Below, piece by piece: positions 36,401 through 47,793 of a stretch of DNA of 64,000 nucleotides. This DNA is from Lasiodiplodia sp. COLG20 (lineage: Eukaryota; Ascomycota; Dothideomycetes; Botryosphaeriales; Botryosphaeriaceae), in the NCBI GenBank assembly GCA_009801085.1, contig VNWV01000010.1, positions 806,001-870,000 on the forward strand, in the 5' to 3' direction. Position 1 is the stretch's first letter. The number at the start of each line of letters is the position of its first letter. The notes under the pieces are model-generated. The model searched no databases. It was not told the origin of the DNA and worked only from the letters and a program-made list of their open reading frames with translations. The position numbers and the translations under genes are program-made.

Positions 36401-37649
36401 TATTCCATGGATATTAAGTTTATTAGTAATGGATAAAAAGTCATGTCATTGAATTTAAACTACAATTGCCACTAACATTACATCGCAACCAATTAATTAT
36501 TCTAACCTCTTCACAAACAACCCACATCGTCTGATCTACATTGTAAATTTACACAGTACCCTTTCAATCGCTCGAGCAGTTCTTTATTCTTCATCTCAAT
36601 GAAATCAGATCACCGCGGCCCTCGACCGCATCCATCAGTGACTCATTTCCGACAACGTCAACTAGCGCAACAAAGCCCAAGGCAGGGTCCTGCTGCATGC
36701 AAGGCGCGCCGTCCCGCACCGCACGACCAGATAACAGCAATGCTAGCGGGAGGCTCAAAAAGAAAGGTAAAAAAAAACTGAAGACGAAGAAAAAGGAGGT
36801 CAAGTAGAACACGAGATGGAAAACAAAGTGACCTTCTCAGGCGTACGAAACCAGCCCAATGGCAACGTGAAGTCCGAATTAGGCAAGCGCTGACCAAGTA
36901 TGACAGAGGCGCGGGCCGAGCATGCTGTGCGACGGGACCGTAAATGGCGAGAACTCTCTTAGTAAGAAAAGCGGGATTAAAAAGAGCCCATCGTGTATTA
37001 ACCATCTCTAAGATTAGTTCGACATTATCAAGAGAGATAAGAACATGTGAACGTCGAAAAAATGGGCCCCAGCAATGCTGCAAGCCACGCTGCAGCCCAA
37101 CAACGAGCTGGCTTGCAGTGCGCTACTGTAAGAGGCAGGCTTGGCTTGCAGCATGGTATGCGTATGGTATAGGGCACAGAACGAACCTGTCAGGAAGCAC
37201 ACACGAATTTGAGGGCAAAACTTCAAACTCGCACCCGGAATTTTCATTAGGGTGCCGTTCTTGCGTTGAGCGGAACTATCTACCCTAGCTACCACGGCCG
37301 ACACTTGGGCAATCCCCAATCCAATTCCCATTCGTCCTATTCATACAGTGATTCTCCCTTGACCGCACCAAAAAGGGAGACCAGGGTATGAAGAGAAAGA
37401 AGAAAAAACAACTGCCCAATCAATGACCCTTGAAGAAATCTCCCTCAAAAAAATAAAAAAGGATAATCATCCAAATGCAAATGCCCCATCCCAGCCAAAT
37501 GCGCCAAGTTTTCCGGTTTCCCGTCATCGCCGTTAAGAACGTGAACCAAAGAGTCTCGTAGAAGAAAACGGTTTAATACCCCCAGTGCTCCATACGCCAT
37601 GCAGTAGAAGAGACTAGACCAGAATGCATCAGAGTATGACGGCAGGCGT
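33495..37649. other. 4.1-kb region without a supported gene
   Basis: It lies between the perilipin promoter and the 3' end of RAD21. The left part (33.8-35.5 kb) is GC-rich with many overlapping short ORFs on both strands, none resembling a known protein. A sharply AT-rich block occupies about 36.13-36.53 kb. Beyond it the sequence returns to mixed composition. Confidence 0.5.
36130..36530. repeat. AT-rich block, possible RIP-degraded relic
   Basis: About 400 bp strikingly rich in A and T, with many TpA steps, inside a GC-rich genome. No long ORF crosses it. Such islands in Pezizomycotina often derive from repeat-induced point mutation of a mobile element, but no element end or domain can be recognised here. 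Confidence 0.5.
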
Positions 37650-39562
37650 CTAGGCAGCAGCAGCGACCTCCTGCGGCTGCGTCTGATTGGCAATCTCGCC
37701 ACCAGCGCTCATCTCAGCCCAGTCGCCCCACAAGCCACGCTTCGCCCGCACGCGGATCGGAGCGCCGAGCTCGTCCGTCTTCTGCTCGACCTTGACGGCA
37801 TCCTTGGTCGCCAGCACGAGGCACTCGAAAAACATCTTGGTCGCATCGGCCTTGGTGGTGGTGGCCTCGGGAAGCATGTCCTGGAAGAGCACGCTGTTCT
37901 TCTGGCGTGCTCCCGGCGAAGACTCAGCCTCCGGTCCAAACTTCTCGCGGAGAATGTGCACGGCGTGACGCGTGCCGACGGAGATGGGCCCGGCATCCTC
38001 AGGGTGCAGCAAGGGCATGGTGGTGTCGTCAAAGTTGTCCCCGGGGAGAGGAGACATGGGCTGGTCGTCGTCTTCTGGAACCGGTTCGACGGAGGCGGTA
38101 CGCTCGCGAGCGGGGACGTTGCCAAGCTCCTCTTCTTGGCCGATGTTCAGGGTGGTGTCGCCGCCAGCATCGAGGCCGGCACCTGTGCTGAGGTCGAAGC
38201 CAGACTCGTCAGGGATCTCAAGCTGCGGGACCCGCCCGTCTTGATCCTGCTCCAGTCCATCGATGGCGGCCGCGGCGCCACGCTTGCGCTTAAGCTCTCC
38301 CGAGCGGCGAACAACCTCCAGTGACAGAATACCGCGGAGCTCCGGGGCCCAGCCCTGGCTGCGTCCTTCGCCGAGGATGCTCGAGACGAAACCGCCACTC
38401 TTCTGCATGTTCATGAGGGCGAGCAGCATGGGATCGCGCGGGAGAAATTCGGGCTGCTTGAGGATCTTGGCGTGGTCGTTCATCTGGGCCTTGAACTGGG
38501 ACTGCGAGAATTCTGTATCCGCATCGGCCTGGAGAATCTTGCGCCTCTTGACGCGCTGGGGCGCCGTGGCGAATTCCTCCTCGGGCTCGATGACGGTGTT
38601 TTCCTGGTCAAAGTGGAAAGTCTCCTCGAGTTCGCGGGCGACGCTGGAGCGCGCGGACGAAAGAGGAGAGGCGCTCTCGCGGCGGCGGCCCTCAGCGGCC
38701 TGTTCTTCTTCGAGAGGGGTGGGAGCACGGGGCTGGTCCTCCTCGGGGGCAGCAGGCTCTTCATCCACTCCACCCATGGCGATGTCGTCGTCTCCGATCG
38801 AAGGCCTACGACCGAGGTCAGTGAGAGGGAGAACGGAATCCTCGGCGAAGTCGAGTTCAAGTCCGTCATCCTCGAGCGGCTTGGGACTCGGGGCGACCTC
38901 CTCGGACGCAGGTCTTGGAAGAGGGGCGTCACGGCCCACTTCAATGCTTCGGTCCATGGTGATGTCCGGACCCTCGCTGATATCCAGGTAGAGGTCGTCA
39001 TCGCCGAGCTGCAAAGTCTCCTGGGCTTGGCGGTCCTGGGTATCCAGAAGATACTGGCTCGGGGGATCCAGAAGAGTGGGGTCGCGGCGGCCGGTCTCAA
39101 TCTCCGGCTCCTGCGAGAGCAGAATGGAAGGATCAGGCATGGGCGCAAGCAGGTCGAGCTCGGTCAGGACATCTGGAAGAGTCAAAGAAGCTGGATTCAC
39201 GGACTGGGCCTGGGTGACGGGAAGGTCCACGTTGCCCGGACGAAAGGCCTGCGATTGCGTTAGGCATGGGTTTGTGGGATGTCGGGGCGCAAACATACCA
39301 GCTTGATCTTCATGAGGGCCTCGTTGCAGTCGTCGAGCAGGTAGCGGGCCTTCCTGCTGTAGATTCTCACGACACCGAGGAGCAGCTGGCCGCTCAGGCG
39401 CAGAGCCATTGGGGCCTGGCCCTGGTCGACGATGGCATTGACGCTCGTCTCGATGTTGGACTGGAGAATGTTGCTTTTGGAGAGCTTGCGCTCGAGGTTG
39501 GCGGCGAGCCAGACTCGAGCCAGCGGCCCGGTCTTGGACAAGAGAGTCTCGGAGTAGAACAT
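37650..39562 (-). CDS. RAD21: cohesin kleisin subunit RAD21/SCC1
   Basis: Two exons (39562-39299 and 39248-37650) with a 50-bp intron (GTATGT..CGCAG) give 620 residues, close to S. pombe Rad21. The N-terminal kleisin domain begins MFYSETLLSKTGPLARVWLA and continues LLLGVVRIYSRKARYLLDDC (about 1-100), the SMC3-binding module. The C-terminal winged-helix domain (about 540-600) contains KADATKMFFECLVLATKDAV and binds SMC1. The long acidic middle carries two separase-type sites, EIETGR (137-142) and SIEVGR (189-194), and a basic patch QRVKRRK. Canonical sites rather than meiosis-specific features point to mitotic Scc1 more than Rec8. It acts in the nucleus to hold sister chromatids until separase cleavage. 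It is divergent from PMR1, sharing an 843-bp upstream region. Confidence 0.95.
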
Positions 39563-40405
39563 GGTTTAAAAATTGCGTGCGGAGTGCTCTCGTGGCCCCG
39601 GCGGCTGGGCGTGTACTCGCCGCGTTGTTGTGGTTTCTTGCGACGCGCCGAGTAAACTGCGACCGGGCGCGTTCGGGGGGCAACACGTGTCGCTTAGGAG
39701 CAGCAGTGATGGCAACGGGGGCGCGCAAACGGCAAAAGCAAACGCAGGTAGGTAGAGCAATGCGCGGCGGGTGGGAGCGCACGGGTGGTGATGGGGTGGG
39801 GGAAGGGTTTGGTGGTGGTGGTGCGCGTGCGGCGGGAAGAGGCAGCTCAGGCTGGGATCAGGCGCGCGCCGCGGGCGGAAATGCAGTGGCTGGAGAAGCT
39901 TATTGGCTTAGTCATCCCGCGATCCGCGCGCCAAGCCTCCCCGCCGCGACCATCTCGAGCGGAGGCCGTTTGTCGTCCCGCGATCGTCGAGACGGGGTCC
40001 CTGGCACACCGCATTACGGGCGGCAGCTGCTGAGTGAGCGCTGCAGTCCCGTGGTAGGGCGACTGGCAGCAGCAATAATGCCAAACCCTGAGCCGCAGCT
40101 ATTTTGGGGCGGTTTGGTGCAGCAGGTACGTACCGCGCCGCTGGGGCCAGGCGGTATGGAGCTAGGCCTGCATGCGTCGGGGGGATCTGTTCTCGATTTC
40201 CCAAAGTCCACCTCGACAACGAGCATTTCTTTTACAACACCACACCGCCAGTCCGCCCTCCGCACGACCGCGTTCATACCGCCCATGATACCCCGCTCGT
40301 TATAGACTGCAATTCGCCCCCTCGCTCTGCTCCGGCTCCGCTGGCGCTTCTCGTCCCCAGCGCACACCTCGTCCACCGTCGCCAAACGGCGGCGGCCATG
40401 CAATA
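39563..40405. promoter_or_regulatory. shared divergent promoter region of RAD21 and PMR1
   Basis: 843 bp between the two start codons, GC-rich on the RAD21 side and pyrimidine-rich just before PMR1. No TATA box stands out. A short uORF overlaps the PMR1 start (40398-40406). Confidence 0.6.
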
Positions 40406-40406
40406 A
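40398..40406 (+). promoter_or_regulatory. ATG CAA TAA uORF overlapping the PMR1 start (TAATG)
   Basis: The uORF ATG has a good context (GGCGGCCATG). Its stop codon TAA shares its last base with the main ATG, forming TAATG. The geometry allows leaky scanning or termination-reinitiation directly onto the PMR1 start. Function is inference. Confidence 0.5.
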
Positions 40407-43400
40407 TGTCACGAGGAGATTCGCCTGCGCTTCCGCTCTACGCCCCTCATGAGAACATCGCCCTGCGACCGCTGTCGCCCAAGCTAGGCTCTGCGCCCGC
40501 CTCCAGACCCGCCTCGCGGAGGGGCCGCAACCCCGACCAGCCGGTACCACCCTCTCCTCAAACCGCTCACCCGCCAAAAAGCGCGCCTTTGATGCTGACA
40601 GAGCTGCCACCGCCTCAAGTCCATTACTTCCTCGTACTCGCTCCTGTCCCCCGATGAAACCGCCCTCCAGCTCGCGACCTCTTTGAAATCTGGCCTTTCC
40701 CCGTCCGAAGCCTCGGCGCGCATCCACGACCATGGTCTCAACGAGCTGCCCCACGAAGAGCCCGAGCCGCTCTGGCTGCGCTTCCTCAAGCAGTTCCAGG
40801 AGACTCTCATACTGTTGTTGCTGGGGTCCGCCGGTGTCTCTTTGATCATGGGCAACTACGATGATGCCATAAGCATCGCCGCGGCTGTGACCATCGTTGT
40901 GTCTGTCGGGTTCGTGCAAGAGTACCGGTCCGAGAAGTCTCTGGAAGCCCTGAATCAACTGGTCCCGCATTCCGCACACGTAATTCGGAGCAACTTCCCC
41001 AATGGCCCCCGCGGTTCTCCGAGGCTCCCTCAGGAAAACGGTTCGGCGAACGTCCCGATGGGCGCCCTAGAGGACACAACCGCCGCCCTTGAGGCCGCTG
41101 AGGGCGCCTCGATGTCGATATCTGCGAGTCAGCTTGTGCCGGGAGACCTGGTGCTCTTCCATACCGGTGACCGCATCCCCGCCGATATCCGCATTACTCA
41201 CGCCGCCGACCTCTCGATTGACGAGTCGAACTTGACTGGCGAGAACGAGCCTGTGTCAAAGAAACCGGATACCCTCGACAAAACGTCACGCAGCAATGGC
41301 TGGGCATCGCCCGGGCCGCAGGATCCCTTTTATGCTTCCCCGGCTACCGGCACGGTCGGAGCGGATATCCGTTTGAACGATCAGACCAACATCGCCTTTA
41401 TGGGCACCCTTGTACGCTCCGGGTATGGTCAGGGCATTGTCATCGGGACTGGTGCCAACACCGAGTTCGGTGCCATTTCCGCCTCGTTGCAGGAGATTGA
41501 AAGCCCTCGAACCCCGCTGCAGCTGTCCATGGATCGCCTGGGAAAAGATTTGAGCTACATGTCTTTCGGTGTCATCGGCTTCATCATGCTCGTGGGTTTG
41601 TGGCGAGGCTGGGCGTTTCTGGATCTATTCACTATCGGGGTTTCGCTGGCCGTCGCTGCCATTCCCGAGGGACTTCCCATCATCGTCACCGTGACCCTAG
41701 CGCTCGGTGTGCTAAGAATGTCCAAGAAGAATGCCATCGTGAGGAGACTGCCGAGCGTTGAAACTCTGGGCTCGGTCAACGTCGTCTGCACCGACAAAAC
41801 AGGTAAGACCTGCAGCGTCAGAATGGCACATGTGACGCGATCAAAGACAGCCGAAGCTCACTCTCTATCACAGGAACTCTGACCACCAACCATATGACCG
41901 CCACGAAGCTCTGGCACTTTGAAGACAAAGAGCCGGTGGACGTTACGCGAAAGAAAGACTCAGCCTCCCTCGACCCAGCAACCCGGACGATTCTGCGCAT
42001 CGGGAATATTGTCAACCATGGTCGTCTGATTAGCCCTGACGCCGCCTCGAATGCCACCGCTGCCGTTCTGTCGTCCACTCTCGGCGGTGCCGATGACCCT
42101 ACCAGCGCCAAGAGCCGCTGGGTCGGCCAGCCCACAGACGTTGCGCTTCTTGACCTGCTGGATGAGTGCGGCGAGGATGATGTTCGCGAGAGAATCGGTG
42201 CGCGGCTCAATGAGACTCCCTTCAGCTCCGAGCGCAAATGGATGGGTTGCGTGGTACAAGGGAATTCCGGCCCTGAAAGTGCGGGTGCCCCAGACGTGGC
42301 ATACATCAAGGGGGCGTTGGAAAAGGTGCTGGATCGGTGCGACACGAACATCACTGCCCAAGGCCGCGAACTACCGCTCGACGAAGCCAAGAGACGGGAA
42401 GCTGTGAACGCCGCGGAGCAGATGGCCCAGGACGGGCTTCGCGTTCTCGGCTTCGCGAGCGGGCCGGTTCGTGGATCGGGTGGCTTAAAGCCGCCGCACC
42501 GGAGTCGCAGCGCTGCTTCGTCACCCGCGCTCAGCTTCATGCCTGAGAAGGACGAGGACTTGTACCACGACCTCGCTTTCGCCGGTCTCGTTGGAATGAA
42601 CGACCCACCGCGCAAAGGTGTCGACCGCTCGATCCGTCGCCTGATGGCCGGAGGCGTCAAGGTGATCATGATCACCGGCGATGCCGAGACCACGGCTGTC
42701 GCGATTGGCAAGAAGCTCGGTATGCCTATTAACCAGAACTCTTCGATCGGACCGGCGGTCTTGCGTGGCGATGAGCTCGACCAGATGACCGAGGAGGAGT
42801 TGTCTCGAGCCATCGCTTCGACCACCATCTTCGCTCGGACGAGCCCGGATCACAAGATGAAGATCGTGAGAGCGCTTCAGGCCCGCGGAGACGTCGTAGC
42901 GATGACCGGTGACGGCGTGAACGATGCCCCGGCTTTGAAGAAGGCCGACATCGGTATCAGCATGGGACAGCTCGGTACGGACGTCGCCAAGGAGGCGGCG
43001 GACATGATCTTGACCGATGACGACTTCTCGACCATTCTTGCAGCCATCGAAGAAGGAAAGGGCATTTTCTACAACATTCAAAACTTCCTGACCTTCCAGC
43101 TGAGCACGAGTGCGGCGGCATTGAGTTTGGTACTCGTAAGCACTTTCATGGGCTTCAAGAATCCGCTCAATGCCATGCAGATTCTTTGGATAAGTATGGA
43201 GCTCCATTCCCCTTTTCACTAACTCATAATGCTGACCCGCGTCATGCAGACATTCTCATGGACGGCCCTCCTGCCCAGTCGCTGGGTGTCGAACCTGTCG
43301 ACCCCGCCGTCATGTCTCGGCCTCCCCGAAGCAAGACCGCTCGCGTCCTGACACGGCCCCTTTTGCAGCGCGTCCTCACGCAAGCCTCGATCATAATGCT

Positions 43401-43791
43401 CGGCACCCTGGCAGTCTACATCCACTGCATGCAGGACGGCGCCGTCACAGCTCGCGACACGACCATGACCTTTACCACGTTCGTCTTCTTCGACATGTTC
43501 AACGCCCTCACGTGCCGGTCCGAGTCCAAGAGCGTCGTCAAGGGCGAGATCAAGGTGGCGGGCAACCGCATGTTCAACTACGCCGTCATGGGCTCTCTGA
43601 TTGGCCAGATGTTTGTCATTTACTTTCCCGGTTTGCAGAACGTCTTCCAGACCGAGGCGCTCTCGCTCGCCGATCTCATCAGGCTGCTCGCCCTGGCCAG
43701 CCTGGTGTTCTGGGCTGACGAAGGGAGAAAGCTGTACACAAGAGTTAGGAATCGGAGAGGGTTCATGGGTACTTACAGTGCGGCCGTATGA
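40406..43791 (+). CDS. PMR1: PMR1-type secretory pathway Ca2+/Mn2+ P-type ATPase
   Basis: Four exons: 40406-40543, about 40620-41802, 41874-43193 and 43250-43791, about 1060 residues. The first acceptor is the least certain: AAG at 40619 fits a CTGAC branch site, while CAG at 40601 also keeps frame. Hallmarks of a P2A pump are all present: actuator motif SNLTGENEP (TGE); AIPEGLP in M4; phosphorylation site CTDKTGT (Asp near 438), restored exactly by splicing intron 2; and [18 protein letters not shown]. Intron 3 splices [14 protein letters not shown]. About ten membrane segments are visible. A cytosolic N-terminal extension rich in Ser/Pro precedes the pump. PMR1 loads Ca2+ and Mn2+ into the Golgi, supporting glycosylation and ion tolerance. 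Confidence 0.97.
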
Positions 43792-46063
43792 GCGAAGACT
43801 TTAAGGGAGGGTTGTAAATGTATAGAGCGAGCCGAGATGGGGTGGATTGGTGCGAGTTCTTGGATTAGCGAGTCAAGTGCATTCTGTGTGTGTTCGCTTG
43901 TGCAATAAAATTTACTGCTTTGAAGTCGATTTTGGAGGCATTCTGAATGAGTGTATGAGATATCCCCTAGCGCACCGCATTATTGCTATTCAGGATGTCC
44001 GAGAGTTGATTTTTGGAAAAGTGGCGAAGATTCATAGACCATAGGCATAACAGAAATTTTGGACAAACGGTTACGCTTTAAGGTCATTTTATCCACTTGC
44101 TAGTCACCACTCGGGACTATCCTTGACTGTCTCATTAGTCACGATTTTGCAATATTCATCCCATCCGCTCTTTACGAGTAACCAAATTTTCAAAGCGGCA
44201 TTTGTCTCCTCCAAGCTCTCCGGGGTAACAATAATGGTTAAGCATAATACATCTCAAAGGAATCAAAATTTTGGCTGCAACTCGATTTCCATGAACAAAC
44301 TTGCCGCATGATCGCAAGTCTCATGTTAGCGAGAACTGAGCCGCATCCAGTCAATATAAGGATACAGCACAGCGGTCCATCGAAGTTCTACCACCGGCTC
44401 ACAAAACGTTCCACAAGCCAGCCCGACGAGTGAGTGCGACATGATGGCATCGGTAGGTAGCACAACCGGGGCTGCGTTCATGCGCCCCAAGATCCGCAGA
44501 CGGAATAAAGGGATATCCCGTCAACTGATGTCATTAAAGAGGCCCTCCCTCGTGTTGGCTAGCAAAAACTTTTCTTGTACCACGGCGGACGATGCCGCCC
44601 AAATGTGTTTCAGTCTTGCCTGCCAACGTGCCACGAGGGGGGATGTTCCCAGCGACCAGGGTTTGGGGGTACCTGCAGTCGCGCGACCGTTTTCATTCCT
44701 TATCATCAGCCCTGGAATGCGGTCCCGGAATTCTTTTTGATTCACACGGGTGCTCTCTTCTGACAACGGCGCGCAGTGGACGTCACGGCAGTTGGGGGGA
44801 TGCAGAAGTAGTGCTTCATTTACTGTCGCTGGACACTCCACGGCAGCTAGGGCTTGAGACAACACTATGAAGTCGAGAGGATCAATAGAGTACCGCTGTC
44901 CATAGCTAGCGTGTGTATCGTTTTTGTCTTTGGTGGCAGAAGTCCTTCCGCAGTCGGCTTCGAACGACGCCACATCGTGGCAAGTGGACGAGATTGTCGC
45001 TGCGCGCTGGCTGAAAGTCAATTAGACGCCACTCGACCTGCTGTTTCACTTGTTTTGTATTCGATTCTCAGTGTCGTGGCTGTACACCTCTCGCAGGTTT
45101 GCATGAGGCTAGCCCCGATCAGCCACTCGCAGACAGAGGTACCATATTAGCTGTTAGCGTATCGGAAATCTTACTTCTGGCCATGTGGCAAGATTCACTT
45201 GCGTGGCGATCCTCCATTCCTCATCGCTTCAGTGGGGTTCACTGAGTTTGGGCTGAAATTAGCAGCATTCCACTTCCGCACCTTCCCTTCAACATGGAGA
45301 GACACGGCGCAAGTGACAGACTGGGGAAATTTTCAGATGGAAGGGAGAGCTCCCAAGGACTCGCTAAATCCGCCGTGTCGGCGTTGATGTGGCGTTGCAG
45401 TCTACCCCTCCGATGGTGCCATGACACCAAGACACGCATTGCAGCGTCCCCGCTTGAGAACAGGGTGCTGTGCAGTCGACGCTATCCTTGGCTGCATAGA
45501 TTGTCCATCGTAATTCTGGTGCGTATGGGGATATTCCAGCAAGATGCGCTGAACCGTCCGGTGGAAGTCAGTGTTTGAGTCTTGTGGTAGACAGGTTTGT
45601 TGGGCTTCTTCTACTTACTTCGGGCTATGTAAAACAATTTGGGCCTCTGGATGTAGTATATTTGAATGATGAATGTAGTGGAAAATGAGTGATTCAATTT
45701 GTATTTATTATATGATCTTCCATCGAGAGTCAGATGGCGGGTTTGAATACTTCTTGAGAGGCCGGGCATACTAGATGTAGAAAAGAGAAGGTGCAGATAG
45801 GAGTTCAGGCAAGGGCCATCGGAATCTCGCCCTCGAAGTATGCTTCTGATGACTCCAATTTCCGGTGGGGCGTGATCGAGGTCTGGGACAGAAGGGTATA
45901 AAACCAGGGGCGCCCTCGACCACTTCGACCCTCAAAGGCGACATACTATTCTTTCCTCCCAACTCTCTGCGCATTGAGGCTCTGGTTCTACCGGCGGCAG
46001 CTGCCTGGATCTGCGGTACCTGCTTCTGTAACACCACCGAACAGCACCTCCACCTTTTCAGCC
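43792..46063. other. intergenic region, no gene recognised except cupin promoter
   Basis: 2.3 kb between PMR1 and the cupin gene. ORFs such as 44521-45021 (-) lack domains, intron logic or plausible composition. A TATA box for the cupin gene is at 45897. Confidence 0.5.
45897..45903 (+). promoter_or_regulatory. TATA box (TATAAAA) of the cupin gene
   Basis: TATAAAA lies 161 bp before the cupin ATG (46064), consistent with a regulated gene for a secreted protein. Confidence 0.7.
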
Positions 46064-47392
46064 ATGATCTCCAAAACAAGCTTTCTCTTCGGCCTCCTCC
46101 TTGCAGCAGTGAGTCTGCACCACGTCGCGGCCGTCGACCAAGTGGTCAACGCGCAGCTGGTCGAGGCGACAGCGCAGGCGCCGACGCGGCTGGAGCGGCT
46201 CAAGCTGTACCCGGCCGACAACGACACCATCTTCGACTTCTACGACCAGCCCAGCTACAGCTGGACGCCCGGCTCCGTCGTCAACGCCAATACGGCCACG
46301 TTCCCGTACGCGACGGGCAACGGCATGACACTGGCGCTGCTGAGCCTAGGCCCTTGCTCGATGCTCCCGCCGCATTACCATCCGCGCGCAGCCAATTTTG
46401 TTGTTGCTGTCAACGGCACGACCGACACGTACATGATTGAGGAGAACGGCGCGCGCACCGTCAAGGTCACGCTGGACGCCGGCAAGGCGACCATCTTCCC
46501 TGCCGCGAGCATCCACCTGATGGAGAACAGAGGTGAGTGAGTGAGTGAGTGCAAGGAACGAAAAGTTTTTTTTTTTTCTTTCTCTCCCCCTCTCATCTCG
46601 TTTCGATCACAACCCTGCATTTGCACTGTTTGTCTACCCCCTGCCTGGGCGCGTCGCGCTTCTGCATCCTACAAGCCCCGCCCAGCGTCGCACAAGAGAG
46701 CGCAAATCTGCCCTCCTGTCGCGCATCCAGCAGGCTCCGCGCGTCTTTTTCTTTTTCTCCCGTTTGCCCTGGACCTGGTCGAGAGATCTGCGCTGCAGGT
46801 GCTTTTGTCAAAAGCCGCCGCTCCCGCGTGGACCCATGTTCCCCATTCGGGAATAGTTGTGGTCACACAGCATCTGTCTTGCGGGACGGTGCCGCCTGTC
46901 ACTTTCAGAAAACGTCGATCATACGCACTGCTGTACCCCAGCCATCCCTGCTGGCGTCTAGCGTACCCTGGATTGTTTGTCCCTGATCCGCAGTTTGCGC
47001 TCTATCTGTCCTCTTTCCAACACGCTCTGCCAGGTTCCCCTCCAACAGTTCCGTTTGGCGAGGAAAGCCTCTTTCAATACTTCACATCGACACCATGGAG
47101 GACAGGAAAAAAAAAAAAAAAGGGACAATGCTGATAATGACTGACTATTCTTAAAACAGGCTGCGAAAATACCCAGCTGGTTTCCGCTCTCAATTCAGAG
47201 GACACGGGCACGCTGAACATCGCCAACGTGCTGTTCCAGCTCCTGCCGCACGACATTGTCATGCCCGCCGTCGGCTACGGGCCGGCCGACCTCAACGGTA
47301 CGGCGGGAAAGGTGCCGCCGGTCGGCTTTGGCAGCATCTATGGCAGGAGGGAGTGCTTGGATAGGTGTCGTAAGGCAGGGTACAAAGTTTGA
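46064..47392 (+). CDS. secreted germin/spherulin-1A-like cupin
   Basis: Two exons (46064-46532 and 47160-47392) give 233 residues. A signal peptide is clear: MISKTSFLFGLLLAAVSLHH then VAA before the likely cleavage site. The cupin-1 motifs follow the germin pattern. Motif 1 is LPPHYHPRAANFVVAVNG, with His104 and His106 but Asn111 where germins have the metal-ligand Glu. Motif 2 is GKATIFPAASIHLMENRG with His151. After the splice, GCENTQLVSALNSEDTGTLN matches the spherulin-1A-type tail. I believe Asn at this site is shared by related fungal proteins. The intron is 627 bp, about ten times the usual size here, but its donor (GTGAGT), branch (CTGAC, 47141) and acceptor (AACAG) are good and the join is in frame. 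Likely an extracellular or wall protein; enzymatic activity is unknown. Confidence 0.9.
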
Positions 47393-47793
47393 CTGGGTGG
47401 ATCTGAGTTTATGCTGGCTTGTTGTATTTCTGTCAGAGTGTTTTTGTTTCTTTTCTGCCCATATATGAATCGAAGAGTTGAGTACCGCAAGGCAACAAAA
47501 CGTCCTGGCTTTGTTTTTCGGAAATCTTGAGTCCTTATATTGAAGGAAAATATCTGTCGTGGCCGACACAACGTAGAATCACCACAATTAAATGGCCATT
47601 TGATTGCAAAATTGACTGCTCAGATTGCCATATGAACATTTGAATACGTTAGCAATAGGATTACTATCATGGAAGGATCATTGATGTCGAATGTGGAGAG
47701 TAAGGTGAACTCATCATTCGCGTATCAACAAGCAAAACACCGAGCTGGTGACTTCACTATATAAGGCTCCTCACCACCGGCAAACACGCCGCA
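47393..47793. other. short intergenic region between convergent genes
   Basis: 401 bp, AT-richer than average. A TATATAAG sequence at about 47758 faces right but precedes only the antisense of the next gene, so it may be fortuitous. Confidence 0.5.

Noticed and set aside
39563..39782. Extension of the RAD21 open frame upstream to 39782
   Set aside because: That frame reads through the intron and the antisense of the leader. The true start is ATG 39562, with exon 1 in another frame encoding the kleisin N-terminus.
44521..45021. 166-codon minus-strand ORF
   Set aside because: No recognisable domain, and overlapping ORFs of similar length lie on the plus strand. Not enough to call a gene.
46541..47134. 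ORFs of 100-197 codons inside the cupin intron
   Set aside because: Splicing around them restores a full cupin. Their translations begin with homopolymer-derived Phe runs and have no domain.
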